Notes: generated by a model from the sequence alone, not told the origin. A stretch of 29,087 nt of DNA from Planctomycetota bacterium (GCA_018897395.1 JAHIKV010000153.1:1-29087); one strand, 5' to 3'; counted from the stretch's first letter, positions 6,648-14,491 are shown. Translations and numbers: made by a program.

Positions 6648-8198
6648 ATGAACTCCATGCCCCGCAGTTTTTACATCCAAACGGTCGGCTGCCAGATGAA
6701 CGTGCTCGACAGCGAGTTGATCGCCGCCGAGTTGCGTCGGGCGGGGTACGTGCCGGCCGACGGCGTTCGACGCGCCGACGTCGTGCTGCTGAATACGTGC
6801 AGCGTCCGCGCGCACGCCGAAGATAAAATCTACAGCGCGCTGGGGCGATTGAAAAACGCCAAACAGTACAATCCCCGGAAAATCATCGGCGTGCTCGGCT
6901 GTATGGCCCAAAAGGACCGGCAGCTCATCTTCAGACGCGCGCCGCACGTCGATCTGGTGGTCGGGCCTGGCCGATTGCACCGCCTGCCGGAGCTGTTGGC
7001 GCGGGTCGCGGACGGCGGGGGCCCTTGCCTGGAGGTGAGCCTAGACCGAGCGGCCGACGACCGTGCGGCGGTCCGGCAAAGCTTTGTCCCCTTCACGCCG
7101 CGACGTGAAATAATGGGGACAGGCACCTCGCGGGATTGTCGTTTGGCCGGGGCTTCGCACAATGGCTCGGAGCCAGTCCCCATTATTTCACGGTCCGCCC
7201 CGCACCAGGCGATGGTGCGGATCATGTCCGGTTGCGACAAGTTTTGCTCTTATTGCGTCGTACCTCGGGTGCGTGGGCCGGAGCAGAGCCGCCCGGCCGC
7301 GGCGATCGTCGATGAAGTCCGCCGGCTGGCCGACGCCGGCTGCCTCGAAGTGATCCTGCTAGGGCAGACGGTCAACGGCTACAAGGACCGCACCGGGCAG
7401 CGGACTATCGCGCTGGCCGATCTGCTCGCGATGCTCGACCGGATCGAGGGGCTCCGCCGAATAAAGTTCGTCACCAACCATCCCCGGCACATTACCAAGA
7501 GTCTGTTGGAGGCGGTGCGCGACCTGCCGAAGGTCTCGCCCTATCTGCACGTGCCCGCCCAAAGCGGCTCCGACGCGATTTTGCGGCGGATGAAGCGGGG
7601 CTACGGCGCCGCGACCTACCGTGAAATGCTCGATCGCATCCGCGAGACGGTCCCCAACGCGGCCGTCACGAGCGACTTCATCGTCGGTTTTTGCAGCGAG
7701 ACGGAGGAGGATTTTCGGCAGACGGTCGAGCTGGTCCACGACGCCCGGTTTAAGAACAGCTTCATTTTCAAGTACAGCCCGCGGCCGGAGACCAAGGCGG
7801 CCGAACTGTATGCCGACGACGTGCCGGAGGCAGTCAAGCGGCGGCGGAACAACGAATTGCTGGCGATCCAGAATGCCATCAGTTTGGAGGACAACCAGCC
7901 GTATTTTGGCCGCGTGGTCGAGATTCTGGTCGAGGGGCCTAGCAAAGCCGCACGCAAGCAAGCGGCGGTGATTACGGATGGTGCAACAGCCGGCAGCCCT
8001 CACCCTGGCCCTCTCCCGAAGGGAGAGGGGACGGCGCAGCTGGTGGGCCGGACGGTTTGCGACCGGATCGTGGTCTTCGACGGCCCGCGAGAACTGACCG
8101 GCCGAATCATGCCGGTGCGGATCGACAAGGTGGATGCGTTTACGCTTTTCGGCTCGATGCCCGCTGCAAGCTATACTTGCCGAGGGAATTTGCGTTGA
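6648..8198 (+). CDS. miaB: tRNA-2-methylthio-N6-dimethylallyladenosine synthase MiaB with two translated palindromic insertions
   Basis: Radical-SAM methylthiotransferase that adds the 2-methylthio group to i6A37 of tRNAs reading UNN codons. The N-terminal methylthiotransferase domain carries the three auxiliary-cluster cysteines C15 (QTVGCQMN), C51 (LLNTCSVR) and C85 (GVLGCMAQ). The radical-SAM motif CDKFCSYC supplies C196, C200 and C203 and is followed by VVPRVRGPEQSR. A C-terminal TRAM-like region follows. At 516 residues it is longer than usual, because residues ~153-182 are encoded by an 87-base palindrome (7105-7191) and residues ~450-461 by a second one (about 7997-8030). The first sits in the linker between the two catalytic domains, the second inside the TRAM region. 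The ATG at 6648 was chosen; ATG 6657 is equally possible and neither has a clear ribosome binding site. It overlaps the next gene by TTGA. Confidence 0.95.
   Translation: MNSMPRSFYIQTVGCQMNVLDSELIAAELRRAGYVPADGVRRADVVLLNTCSVRAHAEDKIYSALGRLKNAKQYNPRKIIGVLGCMAQKDRQLIFRRAPHVDLVVGPGRLHRLPELLARVADGGGPCLEVSLDRAADDRAAVRQSFVPFTPRREIMGTGTSRDCRLAGASHNGSEPVPIISRSAPHQAMVRIMSGCDKFCSYCVVPRVRGPEQSRPAAAIVDEVRRLADAGCLEVILLGQTVNGYKDRTGQRTIALADLLAMLDRIEGLRRIKFVTNHPRHITKSLLEAVRDLPKVSPYLHVPAQSGSDAILRRMKRGYGAATYREMLDRIRETVPNAAVTSDFIVGFCSETEEDFRQTVELVHDARFKNSFIFKYSPRPETKAAELYADDVPEAVKRRRNNELLAIQNAISLEDNQPYFGRVVEILVEGPSKAARKQAAVITDGATAGSPHPGPLPKGEGTAQLVGRTVCDRIVVFDGPRELTGRIMPVRIDKVDAFTLFGSMPAASYTCRGNLR
7105..7191. 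repeat. 87-base palindromic element inside miaB
   Basis: GTGAAATAATGGGGAC (7105-7120) and GTCCCCATTATTTCAC (7176-7191) are perfect 16-base inverted arms. The element is 87 bases long, exactly 29 codons, and so keeps the miaB frame. It belongs to the GGGGACAGGCACC...GAGCCAGTCCCC group also seen at 4817-4986 and 14521-14540. Confidence 0.93.
7997..8030. repeat. Short palindromic element in the 3' part of miaB
   Basis: CCCTCTCCC (8009-8017) and GGGAGAGGG (8021-8029) form a 9-base-pair hairpin with a GAA loop. They are preceded by CCCTCACCCTGG. In the miaB frame it reads SPHPGPLPKGEG, a peptide known to arise in many bacterial proteins from this kind of repeat. Confidence 0.9.
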
Positions 8199-9316
8199 AC
8201 GACTCAACCACACACACGACCGGCTACGCTCGGCTGACGCCGCTTCAGGCGCGGGTCGTGCTGGTCGCGATTGCGATCGTCGCTCTGCTTGGCGCGATTG
8301 TAACGCTCTCGCCGTTGGGAAGCAGCAATCTGGACCCGAAACGGGACGAGGCGGGCGACGTGGCCCTGTATCGGGCCGAGGCGGAACGCATCCACCGCGG
8401 CGAGGGTTACTACCAGGCCGCCGCCGCGGAACTGGCCGAACGCGGCTATCCGACCCGAAGCGCGTTCAACTGGCGCACGCCCCTGCCGATGTGGTTGCTG
8501 GGCAAAATGCCGACGATTGTCTGGGGCAAGACGCTGTTGGGTGCGATGGCGATTGCCCTGATGCTCTTGGCCTTCGAGGCGCTCGCCCGCGAAGAGGACG
8601 CGAAAAAGGGGACCGGTTTACGGCGGCTTGGGATTCCGGCGGCCGGCGTGTTGCTGCTTAGCGGCCCGCTGTTGCCGACGTTCTTGGGCGACCTATTCTT
8701 TTTGCCGGTGCTTTGGGCGGGCGTGCTGATCGCGCTGTCGGTTTGCGCTTATGGCGTACACCGCCCGTGGTTGGCGGTGACGTTCGGCTTGGCGGCCGTC
8801 GTTTGCCGCGAACTGGCCTTGCCGTATTGCATCTTATGCGCCGCGATTGCCTGGCGGAACGGACGGCGCGGGGAGCTGACCGCCTGGCTGATCGGACTGG
8901 CGGCGTGGTTCGTGCTGTTCGGCCTGCATTGGCGGCAAGTAAGCGAATTGATTTCAGCCGACGCCAGGGCACATCGTCACGGCTGGCTGCAACTGGGCGG
9001 GGCGGGGTTCGTCATCTCCACCGCGCAGATGAACGCCTACCTGTTGCTCCTGCCGCAATGGGTTTCGGCATTATATCTAGTGGCGGCGATGGTCGGATTG
9101 GCCGGCTGGAGCAGCCCGCTGGGCACGCGGGTCGGACTGAGCGTGTGTCTATATCTCGCGGCGTTTGCCGCCGTCGGGCAGAGCTTCAATCAGTATTGGG
9201 GCGCGTTGATCGCCCCGCTTCTCTGTTTCGGCGTGGTCCGGCTGCCGGCGTCGATTTGCGACTTGTGGCGGGCCGCGACCCGAACGTCGGCATGTCATGC
9301 GCCGTTTTGCGGGTGA
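8195..9316 (+). CDS. Polytopic membrane protein, GT-C-like
   Basis: Integral membrane protein of 373 residues with about eight to nine hydrophobic segments. The first is VVLVAIAIVALLGAIVTLSP. The loop after this first helix has the pattern DEAGDVALYRAEAERIHRGE then GYY, similar to the acidic extracytoplasmic loop of GT-C glycosyltransferases, which use polyprenyl-phosphate sugars. That assignment is an inference from pattern only. The start is the TTG at 8195, with GAGGGAA upstream and a TTGA overlap with the miaB stop; an in-frame reading further upstream would lie inside miaB. It converges on the GtrB-like gene, with a large hairpin between them. Confidence 0.7.
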   Translation: MNDSTTHTTGYARLTPLQARVVLVAIAIVALLGAIVTLSPLGSSNLDPKRDEAGDVALYRAEAERIHRGEGYYQAAAAELAERGYPTRSAFNWRTPLPMWLLGKMPTIVWGKTLLGAMAIALMLLAFEALAREEDAKKGTGLRRLGIPAAGVLLLSGPLLPTFLGDLFFLPVLWAGVLIALSVCAYGVHRPWLAVTFGLAAVVCRELALPYCILCAAIAWRNGRRGELTAWLIGLAAWFVLFGLHWRQVSELISADARAHRHGWLQLGGAGFVISTAQMNAYLLLLPQWVSALYLVAAMVGLAGWSSPLGTRVGLSVCLYLAAFAAVGQSFNQYWGALIAPLLCFGVVRLPASICDLWRAATRTSACHAPFCG

Positions 9317-9325
9317 GCGTCGTAT

Positions 9326-9391
9326 GTTTAGCAGCCGCCGGCACGGCGGTTTGCGTTGGAACACGGGCCGCCGTGCCGGCGGCCGCTAAAC
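9326..9391. repeat. Large GC-rich inverted repeat between convergent genes
   Basis: GTTTAGCAGCCGCCGGCACG (9326 on) and its near complement ending CCGGCGGCCGCTAAAC (9391) form a long stem. The position between two convergent genes suggests it may end transcription from both sides, although it lacks T-tracts. A half copy (GCCGGCGGCCGCTAAAC) is at 20549-20565. Confidence 0.75.
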
Positions 9392-9416
9392 GGACGTCGC
9401 ATTGTCATTCCGAGCA

Positions 9417-10604
9417 TCATAGCGAATGCAGCGTGAACAACTCCGGCTCGTTCATCTCCACGGCTGCAATTCCGGTGTTGCGGTGTTTTTCGGAAATCGT
9501 TCCCTCTTGGAGCAACTGTTCCGCTTGCTCCAACAGTTCGACGTAAGGAGCGTCGCCGGAGTGGGGTGGCACTGGCGTCTCGCCAGTGGTGGCCGGAGCA
9601 CGGGCAAGATGCCCGTGCCACCCCGCCGCTTGTTCCACCGTGGCGAAGTTCACCGTGCGATCGACGACGTACTGCGGTCTGCCGCGGACCTGATCGTAGA
9701 TGCGGATGACGTATTCTCCGAGGATGCTTATGCCCAGGGCATTCAAGGCGCCGAAGAAGCTGCCCATGAGCATGTACGACGTCCAGCCGGGAATGGCCAG
9801 GTCGGTGAACAATTTGCAGAACAAAGCCCAGCCGCCTAGCGTCAGAAATACAATCGCGGCAACCGTTCCGATGAAGTGAAAGATAGTCAGCGGAAACGAG
9901 GAGAAGGAGAAGATCGCGGTTTTCGCCAGGCGGAACAGGCCCCGCAGCGACACCCGGGGATGATTGTCGTAGCGTTCGCCTCGTTCGACGACGATTCCTT
10001 TCTGGCGGAACCCGACCCACGATCGCAAGCCGGGGAAATACCGGTCGCTTTCGCCCATCGCCAAGATGCGTTGTACCACCCGCCGGTCGATCAACCCGAA
10101 AATGCCCGCCTCCGCCGGGATCGAGATGCTTGCCACGGCCGACATCAGCCGGTGGAAGGCGGTGAAGAGGAAGCGTTTCGGCAGTCCCTCCTTGCGTTGT
10201 ACACGAACGGCGTAGACCACGTCGTATCCTTCGCACCAGACGGCCATGAAGCGCGGGATGGCCGCCGGGTCGTCTTGCATATCGGAGTCCATCAGCACCA
10301 CGACGTTGCCTCGCGCGTGGGCCAACCCCGCCTGCACGGCCGCCTGGTGCCCGAAGTTCCGCGACAGGTGGACCACCCGAATCTTGTCGCTCGATGCGGC
10401 CAGTTGATCGAGTATCCGCGGGCTTTCGTCGCCGGAGCCGTCGTCGACGAAAACGATTTCATATTGCATGGTGTACGGATTGAGCACTTCGGCGATCCGA
10501 GCCGTGAGGATCGGAATCGCCCGGGCCTCGTTGTAAACCGGAAGCACGACGCTCAGCAGCGTCTCCTCGCAGGGAGGGCGAATAGATTCGGTTTGGTTGT
10601 TCAT
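9417..10604 (-). CDS. GtrB/DPM1-like family 2 glycosyltransferase
   Basis: Membrane-bound glycosyltransferase of 395 residues, probably transferring a sugar from a nucleotide donor to polyprenyl phosphate on the inner face of the membrane. The GT2 catalytic domain shows SVVLPVYNEARAIP, EIVFVDDGSGDES and the metal-binding VVLMDSDMQDDP. Two C-terminal hydrophobic regions follow (TIFHFIGTVAAIVFLTLGGW and SFFGALNALGISILGEYVIR), then RIYDQVRGRPQYVV, as in GtrB. The tail after residue ~320 is unusual: GWHGHLARAPATTGETPVPP is encoded by a palindromic repeat (9565-9620). The ATG at 10604 overlaps the stop of the upstream YfhO-like gene by ATGA, which fixes the start and implies translational coupling. 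Confidence 0.93.
   Translation of the reverse strand: MNNQTESIRPPCEETLLSVVLPVYNEARAIPILTARIAEVLNPYTMQYEIVFVDDGSGDESPRILDQLAASSDKIRVVHLSRNFGHQAAVQAGLAHARGNVVVLMDSDMQDDPAAIPRFMAVWCEGYDVVYAVRVQRKEGLPKRFLFTAFHRLMSAVASISIPAEAGIFGLIDRRVVQRILAMGESDRYFPGLRSWVGFRQKGIVVERGERYDNHPRVSLRGLFRLAKTAIFSFSSFPLTIFHFIGTVAAIVFLTLGGWALFCKLFTDLAIPGWTSYMLMGSFFGALNALGISILGEYVIRIYDQVRGRPQYVVDRTVNFATVEQAAGWHGHLARAPATTGETPVPPHSGDAPYVELLEQAEQLLQEGTISEKHRNTGIAAVEMNEPELFTLHSL
9565..9624. repeat. Palindromic repeat translated within the GtrB-like gene
   Basis: Two adjacent palindromes, GGTGGCACTGGCGTCTCGCC then AGTG (9565-9588) and CACGGGCAAGATGCCCGTG (9600-9618). The first 24 bases are identical, in reverse complement, to 17125-17148 at the end of cpaB. 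Confidence 0.93.
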
Positions 10605-13036
10605 TGGAGACAATCCTCCGGCAGCCTCGACTCCGGCCGGACCGTGAAGTCGAGAAAACAAAGTGATATCAAACACAATCCAAGGCACGAAGCCATCCAT
10701 CCGCGTTGCAGACTTTCCGGGCGGAACTCGAGGACGATCCGGTGTTTTCCGGTGGTCGTCAGGCAGCCGATGAAATCGCCGTTCACGCGGTAAACCTCGC
10801 ACGGCCGGCCGTCGATCGTGGCCCGCCAGCCGGGGTGATGGCTCTCGGCCACCGCCAGCAACTGCGGGGCGGGACAATCCACCTCGATATCGAGCCGCCC
10901 CGGGCGCTCCGCCGTCAAGACGGCCTTGCCCGGCTCCGACGCCGGCAAACCGAGCGGCACTTCGACCAGCGCCGTGGTGTCGGGGCGGATTGTCGAGATG
11001 TCGGCGCCCGGATCGCTGCTGGTCCGCGTTTGAGAGAGCAACCGCACGCGAGGCAGCGGGTCGGGCACTTCCAGCCAGCGATCGTCATAAGGTTTCAGCC
11101 CGACGACGGCGGAAGTGGACTGATTCTTTTGGACCCAGCGGACTCCGGCCACTCGCAACGCGGGCAAGAGTCGATAATCGAGCCGTTTGTGCGGCGCCAG
11201 TCCGGCGTATCCGTCGGCCCGCGGCCAGCCGCGGAGCGTCATCAGGTCGCCCGTGCGAAGCCCCGGTTCGTCGAACTGCAACAGGTCTCCGACGACTCTT
11301 CCGTCAGGCTCGCCGGGCGGTGTGCGCGCCGATGCGACGTACCGTTCGAGCACGTCGTTGTGGGAATATACCGAGTAGCTCATACCGTAGCAGCCCAGAT
11401 CGGCGGCGGCAAACAAGATCAATCCGATCAGTGCCGCGAAGTGGCCCCTCGCGGCCAAGGCGACTAACACGGCCGCCACGGCAAGCAAAAATGGTCCAAC
11501 CAGAATCGCGGGCACGGCGCCGATCTCCGGCTGATGTCGAAGCCCCAGGGCGACCGCGGCCACGGCAGCCGAAAATCCGACGATGCACCACAGCGGCTCG
11601 AAGTCTTTCCACAGATTCCGCCAGAGGCGACGCCTCTGGATCGGTGCGGGTGGCACGCCCTTCGTTGCGGCGGGTGGCACGCCCCTGAGCGCAGCGAAGG
11701 GCGTGGTTGCCCGGGAAAGCACGCCCTTCGCTGCGCTCAGGGGCGTGTCACCCTTTCGATTCGGTATGTTATTGGCGCGGTTTTTTCGGGTGAGCTTGCA
11801 CTCGTGGGTCAAGAGCACGAATCCGATCGCCGCCAGAACGGCCGAGGCCAACTGGAAAAGCACCAAGTAGCGGCTTGGGAAGCGAAATATTCCGACCAGC
11901 GGCAGCCAGGTCAATACGCAGTATAGCGGTCCGAAACGTCCGAACGCCAACAGCAACGCCGCGACGGCAAAGCCGAACGCGGCCCACGCCAGCCGCGAGA
12001 GCGACCCCAGTTCCCTGCGACGGGCAATCAGCCAGACCACCAACACCAACGGCGCCGCGCCGAGGTATAGGCCGTACTCGTGCGTGCTGTCGCCGACCAC
12101 GCGGTTGGCGAACAAATACGGGGCTACCAGTTGCAACAGGTTCATCGGGTGCAGCGATCCCCACGAGGCGAAACATCCGCCGGCCGAAAACCGCGAGCTG
12201 TGCAGCCAGGCGTCCAAGGTGGGCAGCAATTGGACTCCGCCCAGCAGCAACCCGATCCCCTTGGCGATAACCAACCGCGGCCAGGTTTGAGTCGTGCAGC
12301 CGACGCAGTTGTCGCAGGTGAAGTGCACGTCGCATCCGGCCCGCGCGGCGTACTTGTATGCGGTCAAGAGGAATACGGCGTAGGCAATTTCGGCGAGCAA
12401 AGAGAGCCAGACGAACTGGGGATAGCCCAACAACAGTTGCGATCCGGTCAACAGCGCGATCAGCGCGGCGGCCAAGGCGATCTTACGGCGCCGCGCGTCG
12501 AGCAACACCACGTCGATGGCCCACAACAACCAGGGAATATGAGCGATCACCGCCACCGCGTTCGGATGCACGAAGTGGAGCAGATTGAAACTGGAGAAGG
12601 TGAACAACAGCGCGCCCAAAGCGGCGCCGCCGCCGCGGCCGATCCGCCGCCGCAGCAACAGCCACGTGCCGAGCATCATCAGCGGATAGGAGAGCAAACA
12701 CTCCCATCCCAACGCGGCGCGGAGCGGAAGGAGCCGGTACAAGAGTTGGTGCAGCGGATGGTAGACGCCCGCCTGTCCTTCGCCGGTCAGATAGAATCCG
12801 GAGTAAAGGGCGGGCATCCAGTCGTGTGCTTCGCCGCGGGCGATCTGTTCCGCGTAGAAGGCGCGGACGGGTAGATGAAACGCGCCCAGGTCGTCGGCCG
12901 TGTAGACGCGGCCGGCGAAAAACGGCCCCGCCAGCGCCGCAAACAGCAACAGACCGGCCAGCAACGTCCAAGCGGTAAGGTTTCGACCGGAACGGTCCTC
13001 CGGCGAGATGGTCTTCTTCGATACGTGCTTCGACAT
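10601..13036 (-). CDS. YfhO-like polytopic membrane protein
   Basis: Large membrane protein of 811 residues with about a dozen or more hydrophobic helices (LLAGLLLFAALAGPFFAGRV near the start, SFCLDF-like LGLCLISLCFLDFTVRPE at the end). The loop after the first helix (VYTADDLGAFHLPVRAFYAE) and the following WMPALYSGFYLTGEGQAGVY match the YfhO family. That family is linked in Firmicutes to glycosylation of cell-envelope polymers with polyprenyl-phosphate sugars. The extracytoplasmic C-terminal domain contains ESHHPGWRATIDGRPCEVYR, also typical. With the downstream GtrB-like enzyme this suggests an envelope glycosylation pair: one charges the lipid carrier, the other uses it. Residues ~428-473 are repeat-derived (11619-11755). 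A cysteine cluster (CDVHFTCDNCVGC) near residue 237 is unusual. Start ATG at 13036. Confidence 0.88.
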   Translation of the reverse strand: MSKHVSKKTISPEDRSGRNLTAWTLLAGLLLFAALAGPFFAGRVYTADDLGAFHLPVRAFYAEQIARGEAHDWMPALYSGFYLTGEGQAGVYHPLHQLLYRLLPLRAALGWECLLSYPLMMLGTWLLLRRRIGRGGGAALGALLFTFSSFNLLHFVHPNAVAVIAHIPWLLWAIDVVLLDARRRKIALAAALIALLTGSQLLLGYPQFVWLSLLAEIAYAVFLLTAYKYAARAGCDVHFTCDNCVGCTTQTWPRLVIAKGIGLLLGGVQLLPTLDAWLHSSRFSAGGCFASWGSLHPMNLLQLVAPYLFANRVVGDSTHEYGLYLGAAPLVLVVWLIARRRELGSLSRLAWAAFGFAVAALLLAFGRFGPLYCVLTWLPLVGIFRFPSRYLVLFQLASAVLAAIGFVLLTHECKLTRKNRANNIPNRKGDTPLSAAKGVLSRATTPFAALRGVPPAATKGVPPAPIQRRRLWRNLWKDFEPLWCIVGFSAAVAAVALGLRHQPEIGAVPAILVGPFLLAVAAVLVALAARGHFAALIGLILFAAADLGCYGMSYSVYSHNDVLERYVASARTPPGEPDGRVVGDLLQFDEPGLRTGDLMTLRGWPRADGYAGLAPHKRLDYRLLPALRVAGVRWVQKNQSTSAVVGLKPYDDRWLEVPDPLPRVRLLSQTRTSSDPGADISTIRPDTTALVEVPLGLPASEPGKAVLTAERPGRLDIEVDCPAPQLLAVAESHHPGWRATIDGRPCEVYRVNGDFIGCLTTTGKHRIVLEFRPESLQRGWMASCLGLCLISLCFLDFTVRPESRLPEDCLQ
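11619..11755. repeat. Block of palindromic repeats translated within the YfhO-like gene
   Basis: Contains CCAGAGGCGACGCCTCTGG (palindrome), then GGTGGCACGCCCTTCG, then GGTGGCACGCCCCTGAGCGC with its complement AGCGAAGGGCGTG, and again ACGCCCTTCGCTGCGCTCAG. A member of the same family (GGTGGCACGTCCTGAGGAAC with GAAGGGTGTGCCACC) is intergenic at 27494-27528. Confidence 0.88.
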
Positions 13037-13109
13037 TCGCGGACCGATGCCTCTCGGAAGCGTCTAAACATACCCTGTAATAGAATAGGTTACGGGTTAG
13101 CGCCCCTCG

Positions 13110-13222
13110 TTCCCATGCTCTGCGTGGGAACGGGCGACCGGCGACGCTCGACGCCGGTGTTTGCCTTACACGCCGACGCGGAGCGTCGAGAAAGACGGGT
13201 TCCCACGCAGAGCGTGGGAACC
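13110..13222. repeat. Palindromic repeats, TTCCCACGCAGAGCGTGGGAA family, copy 1
   Basis: Outer arms CGTTCCCATGCTCTGCGTGG then GAACG (13110-13132) and GGTTCCCACGCAGAGCGTGG then GAACC (13198-13222) enclose an inner GACGCTCGACGCCGG and GACGCGGAGCGTCG region. Related copies lie at 22932-23071 and 27382-27408. Confidence 0.85.
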
Positions 13223-13230
13223 AGGAAAAT

Positions 13231-13258
13231 AAAAAAAACCACCCGTCGCGGCGGGTGG
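13231..13258 (-). terminator. Rho-independent terminator of the zinc-ribbon gene
   Basis: On the minus strand CCACCCG, loop CCGCGA, CGGGTGG, then eight T. It begins 38 bases after the stop codon of the 60-residue gene. Confidence 0.9.
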
Positions 13259-13295
13259 AATCGCAGGAGAAAAAACGATTTTTCGGGACTGCCTG

Positions 13296-13478
13296 CTATA
13301 GGACGTTGATGAACTGCAAATTGGCCGCCAGAAACACCAACACGCCGTATATCCAGGAGGGCACTTGTCGCTCCTCCGGCACTTCAAACAGACAGCAGCA
13401 CTTGGGGCAGAAGTTCGGCCCGTCTCGATTCCTGGCCTGAACGACCAAGGCTTGGCAGTAAGGGCATAAGGTACGCAT
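13296..13478 (-). CDS. Small zinc-ribbon membrane protein
   Basis: A 60-residue protein. The N-terminal half has two cysteine pairs, CPYC (residues 5-8) and CPKCCC (from residue 24), which would form a zinc ribbon. The C-terminal half, YGVLVFLAANLQFINVL, is one hydrophobic helix. Function unknown. A GGTGAG-type ribosome binding site precedes the ATG, and a strong terminator follows, which supports it as a real, separately transcribed gene. It diverges from the Tad locus with a long intergenic region between. Confidence 0.8.
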   Translation of the reverse strand: MRTLCPYCQALVVQARNRDGPNFCPKCCCLFEVPEERQVPSWIYGVLVFLAANLQFINVL

Positions 13479-14034
13479 AATCTCACCCGGCCGTCTCTAG
13501 TGGAAGCCCCGTCTCTCTCTATTAGAAGCCTACTACGAAAACGTCAAACTCGTCGGATAATATACTTGGCCGTCCAACAGCGGGAAATAGGCATGGTGGG
13601 GCTGCGCTTCGCTTGACCCACCCTACTTTCTTTCCGCAACAGATACTATTTAGCCCCGGGTGAATACACCCGGGGCAAGCGGTTTTTCGCGGTCAACCCG
13701 CCCCGCCGTGTATTCACGGCGGGCTAAATGAATGATTTCAAAACACGTTCTTAGTGCCTCACGACCGCTGCTACGGGGCGGTTGCCCCCCTTATAATTGC
13801 GACAATCGAAACGGTCCCCCATAATCGGCGGCGATTCGCCAAACCGGCCGATTTGACAAGCCGGGAATCCGACATAAGTTTGATTGTAGAGGTGCGACGC
13901 GAATGCGTCGGCCGGTGCGGGGCGGCCGAGTGGCCGCCCCGGCGCGGAAGGTTCTCTGCCGGATGCACGTTTGATGAGCTTGTCCGACCGGCGGGCCGTC
14001 CGCGTTACAAGAGGCCTGTAGCCTCTCATCCTCG
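13479..14034. other. Intergenic stretch with assorted palindromes upstream of the Tad locus
   Basis: No gene is visible. It holds one arm of the hemE-side repeat (13594-13626), an imperfect pair TTTAGCCCCGGGTGAATACA / TGTATTCACGGCGGGCTAAA (13650-13669 and 13709-13728), a hairpin GGGGCGGCCGAGTGGCCGCC then CC (13919-13940), and GAGGCCTGTAGCCTC (14011-14025). The promoter of the Tad operon must lie within it, but I could not place it with confidence. Confidence 0.6.
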
Positions 14035-14125
14035 ACAAAAGCAAACCGGCCGCAAGGCCGTGTGCGCAAAGCAAAGGGCCGAAGGAGCATTAGAAAAATC
14101 CTTCGGAAGCCCGGCTGCCGAAAGG
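14035..14125 (+). ncRNA. c-di-GMP-I (GEMM) riboswitch
   Basis: The landmarks of the GEMM-I aptamer appear in order: GCAAACC (14041-14047) with the ligand-contacting G retained; a P1b hairpin CGGCC-GCAA-GGCCG with a GNRA tetraloop (14047-14060); the conserved CGCAAAGC (14065-14072); a P2 stem GGGC plus CGAAGGA (14076-14086) pairing with TCCTTCG, a GAA bulge, and GCCC (14099-14112); and the closing GGCTGCCGA (14113-14121). It lies about 190 bases upstream of the flp start and on the same strand. A G rather than A before CAAACC favours c-di-GMP over cGAMP. Confidence 0.85.
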
Positions 14126-14305
14126 GTGAAGAACAATCGCTTCGGTATGTAGACGGGGAAGAGGTTCGGTTTTACTAAAACTTGGGGTCCCGAGGACGAA
14201 TCACAGGCCGGCGTCGGTTATGTTGACAACCGATGTTATGTCCGAAGGAGTCCGAATAGGTTTGTTGTTCCGGTCCGGCGCCGAAAAACGGGACCTGGCT
14301 GGAAT

Positions 14306-14310
14306 GGAGG
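14306..14310 (+). promoter_or_regulatory. Strong ribosome binding site of flp
   Basis: TGGAGG ends seven bases before the flp ATG. It is the best Shine-Dalgarno match in the operon, in line with high pilin output, and is a candidate target for the upstream riboswitch. Confidence 0.75.
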
Positions 14311-14317
14311 AATACCG

Positions 14318-14491
14318 ATGAAGTCGCTTGCTAAGAAGGTGCAACGTTTCCTCGTTTCCGAGGATGGACCGACCGCCGTGGAGTACGCGGTCATGCTGGC
14401 CTTGATCGTCATCGTCTGCTTGACGGCGATCAGTTCGGTCGGCACCAACACCAAGGCCACGTTCACCAAAGTGGCCGCGTCGCTGAAATGA
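14318..14491 (+). CDS. flp: Flp/Fap pilin component
   Basis: Major pilin of the Tad-type pilus, 57 residues. The basic leader MKSLAKKVQRFLVSEDG is followed by PTAVEYAVMLALIVIVCLTA, giving the Flp motif G-x4-E-Y. Prepilin peptidase (CpaA, next but one gene) should cut after the Gly at position 17 and leave a 40-residue pilin with a hydrophobic N-terminal helix. The tail is GTNTKATFTKVAASLK. The start is fixed by GGAGG. It is the first gene after the GEMM riboswitch and is followed by a terminator, so it is probably made in excess over the assembly proteins. Confidence 0.96.
   Translation: MKSLAKKVQRFLVSEDGPTAVEYAVMLALIVIVCLTAISSVGTNTKATFTKVAASLK

Noticed and set aside
9326..9391. Intrinsic bidirectional terminator
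   Set aside because: The stem is strong and well placed, but there is no T-tract on either side and the sequence belongs to a repeat family, so it is recorded as a repeat only.
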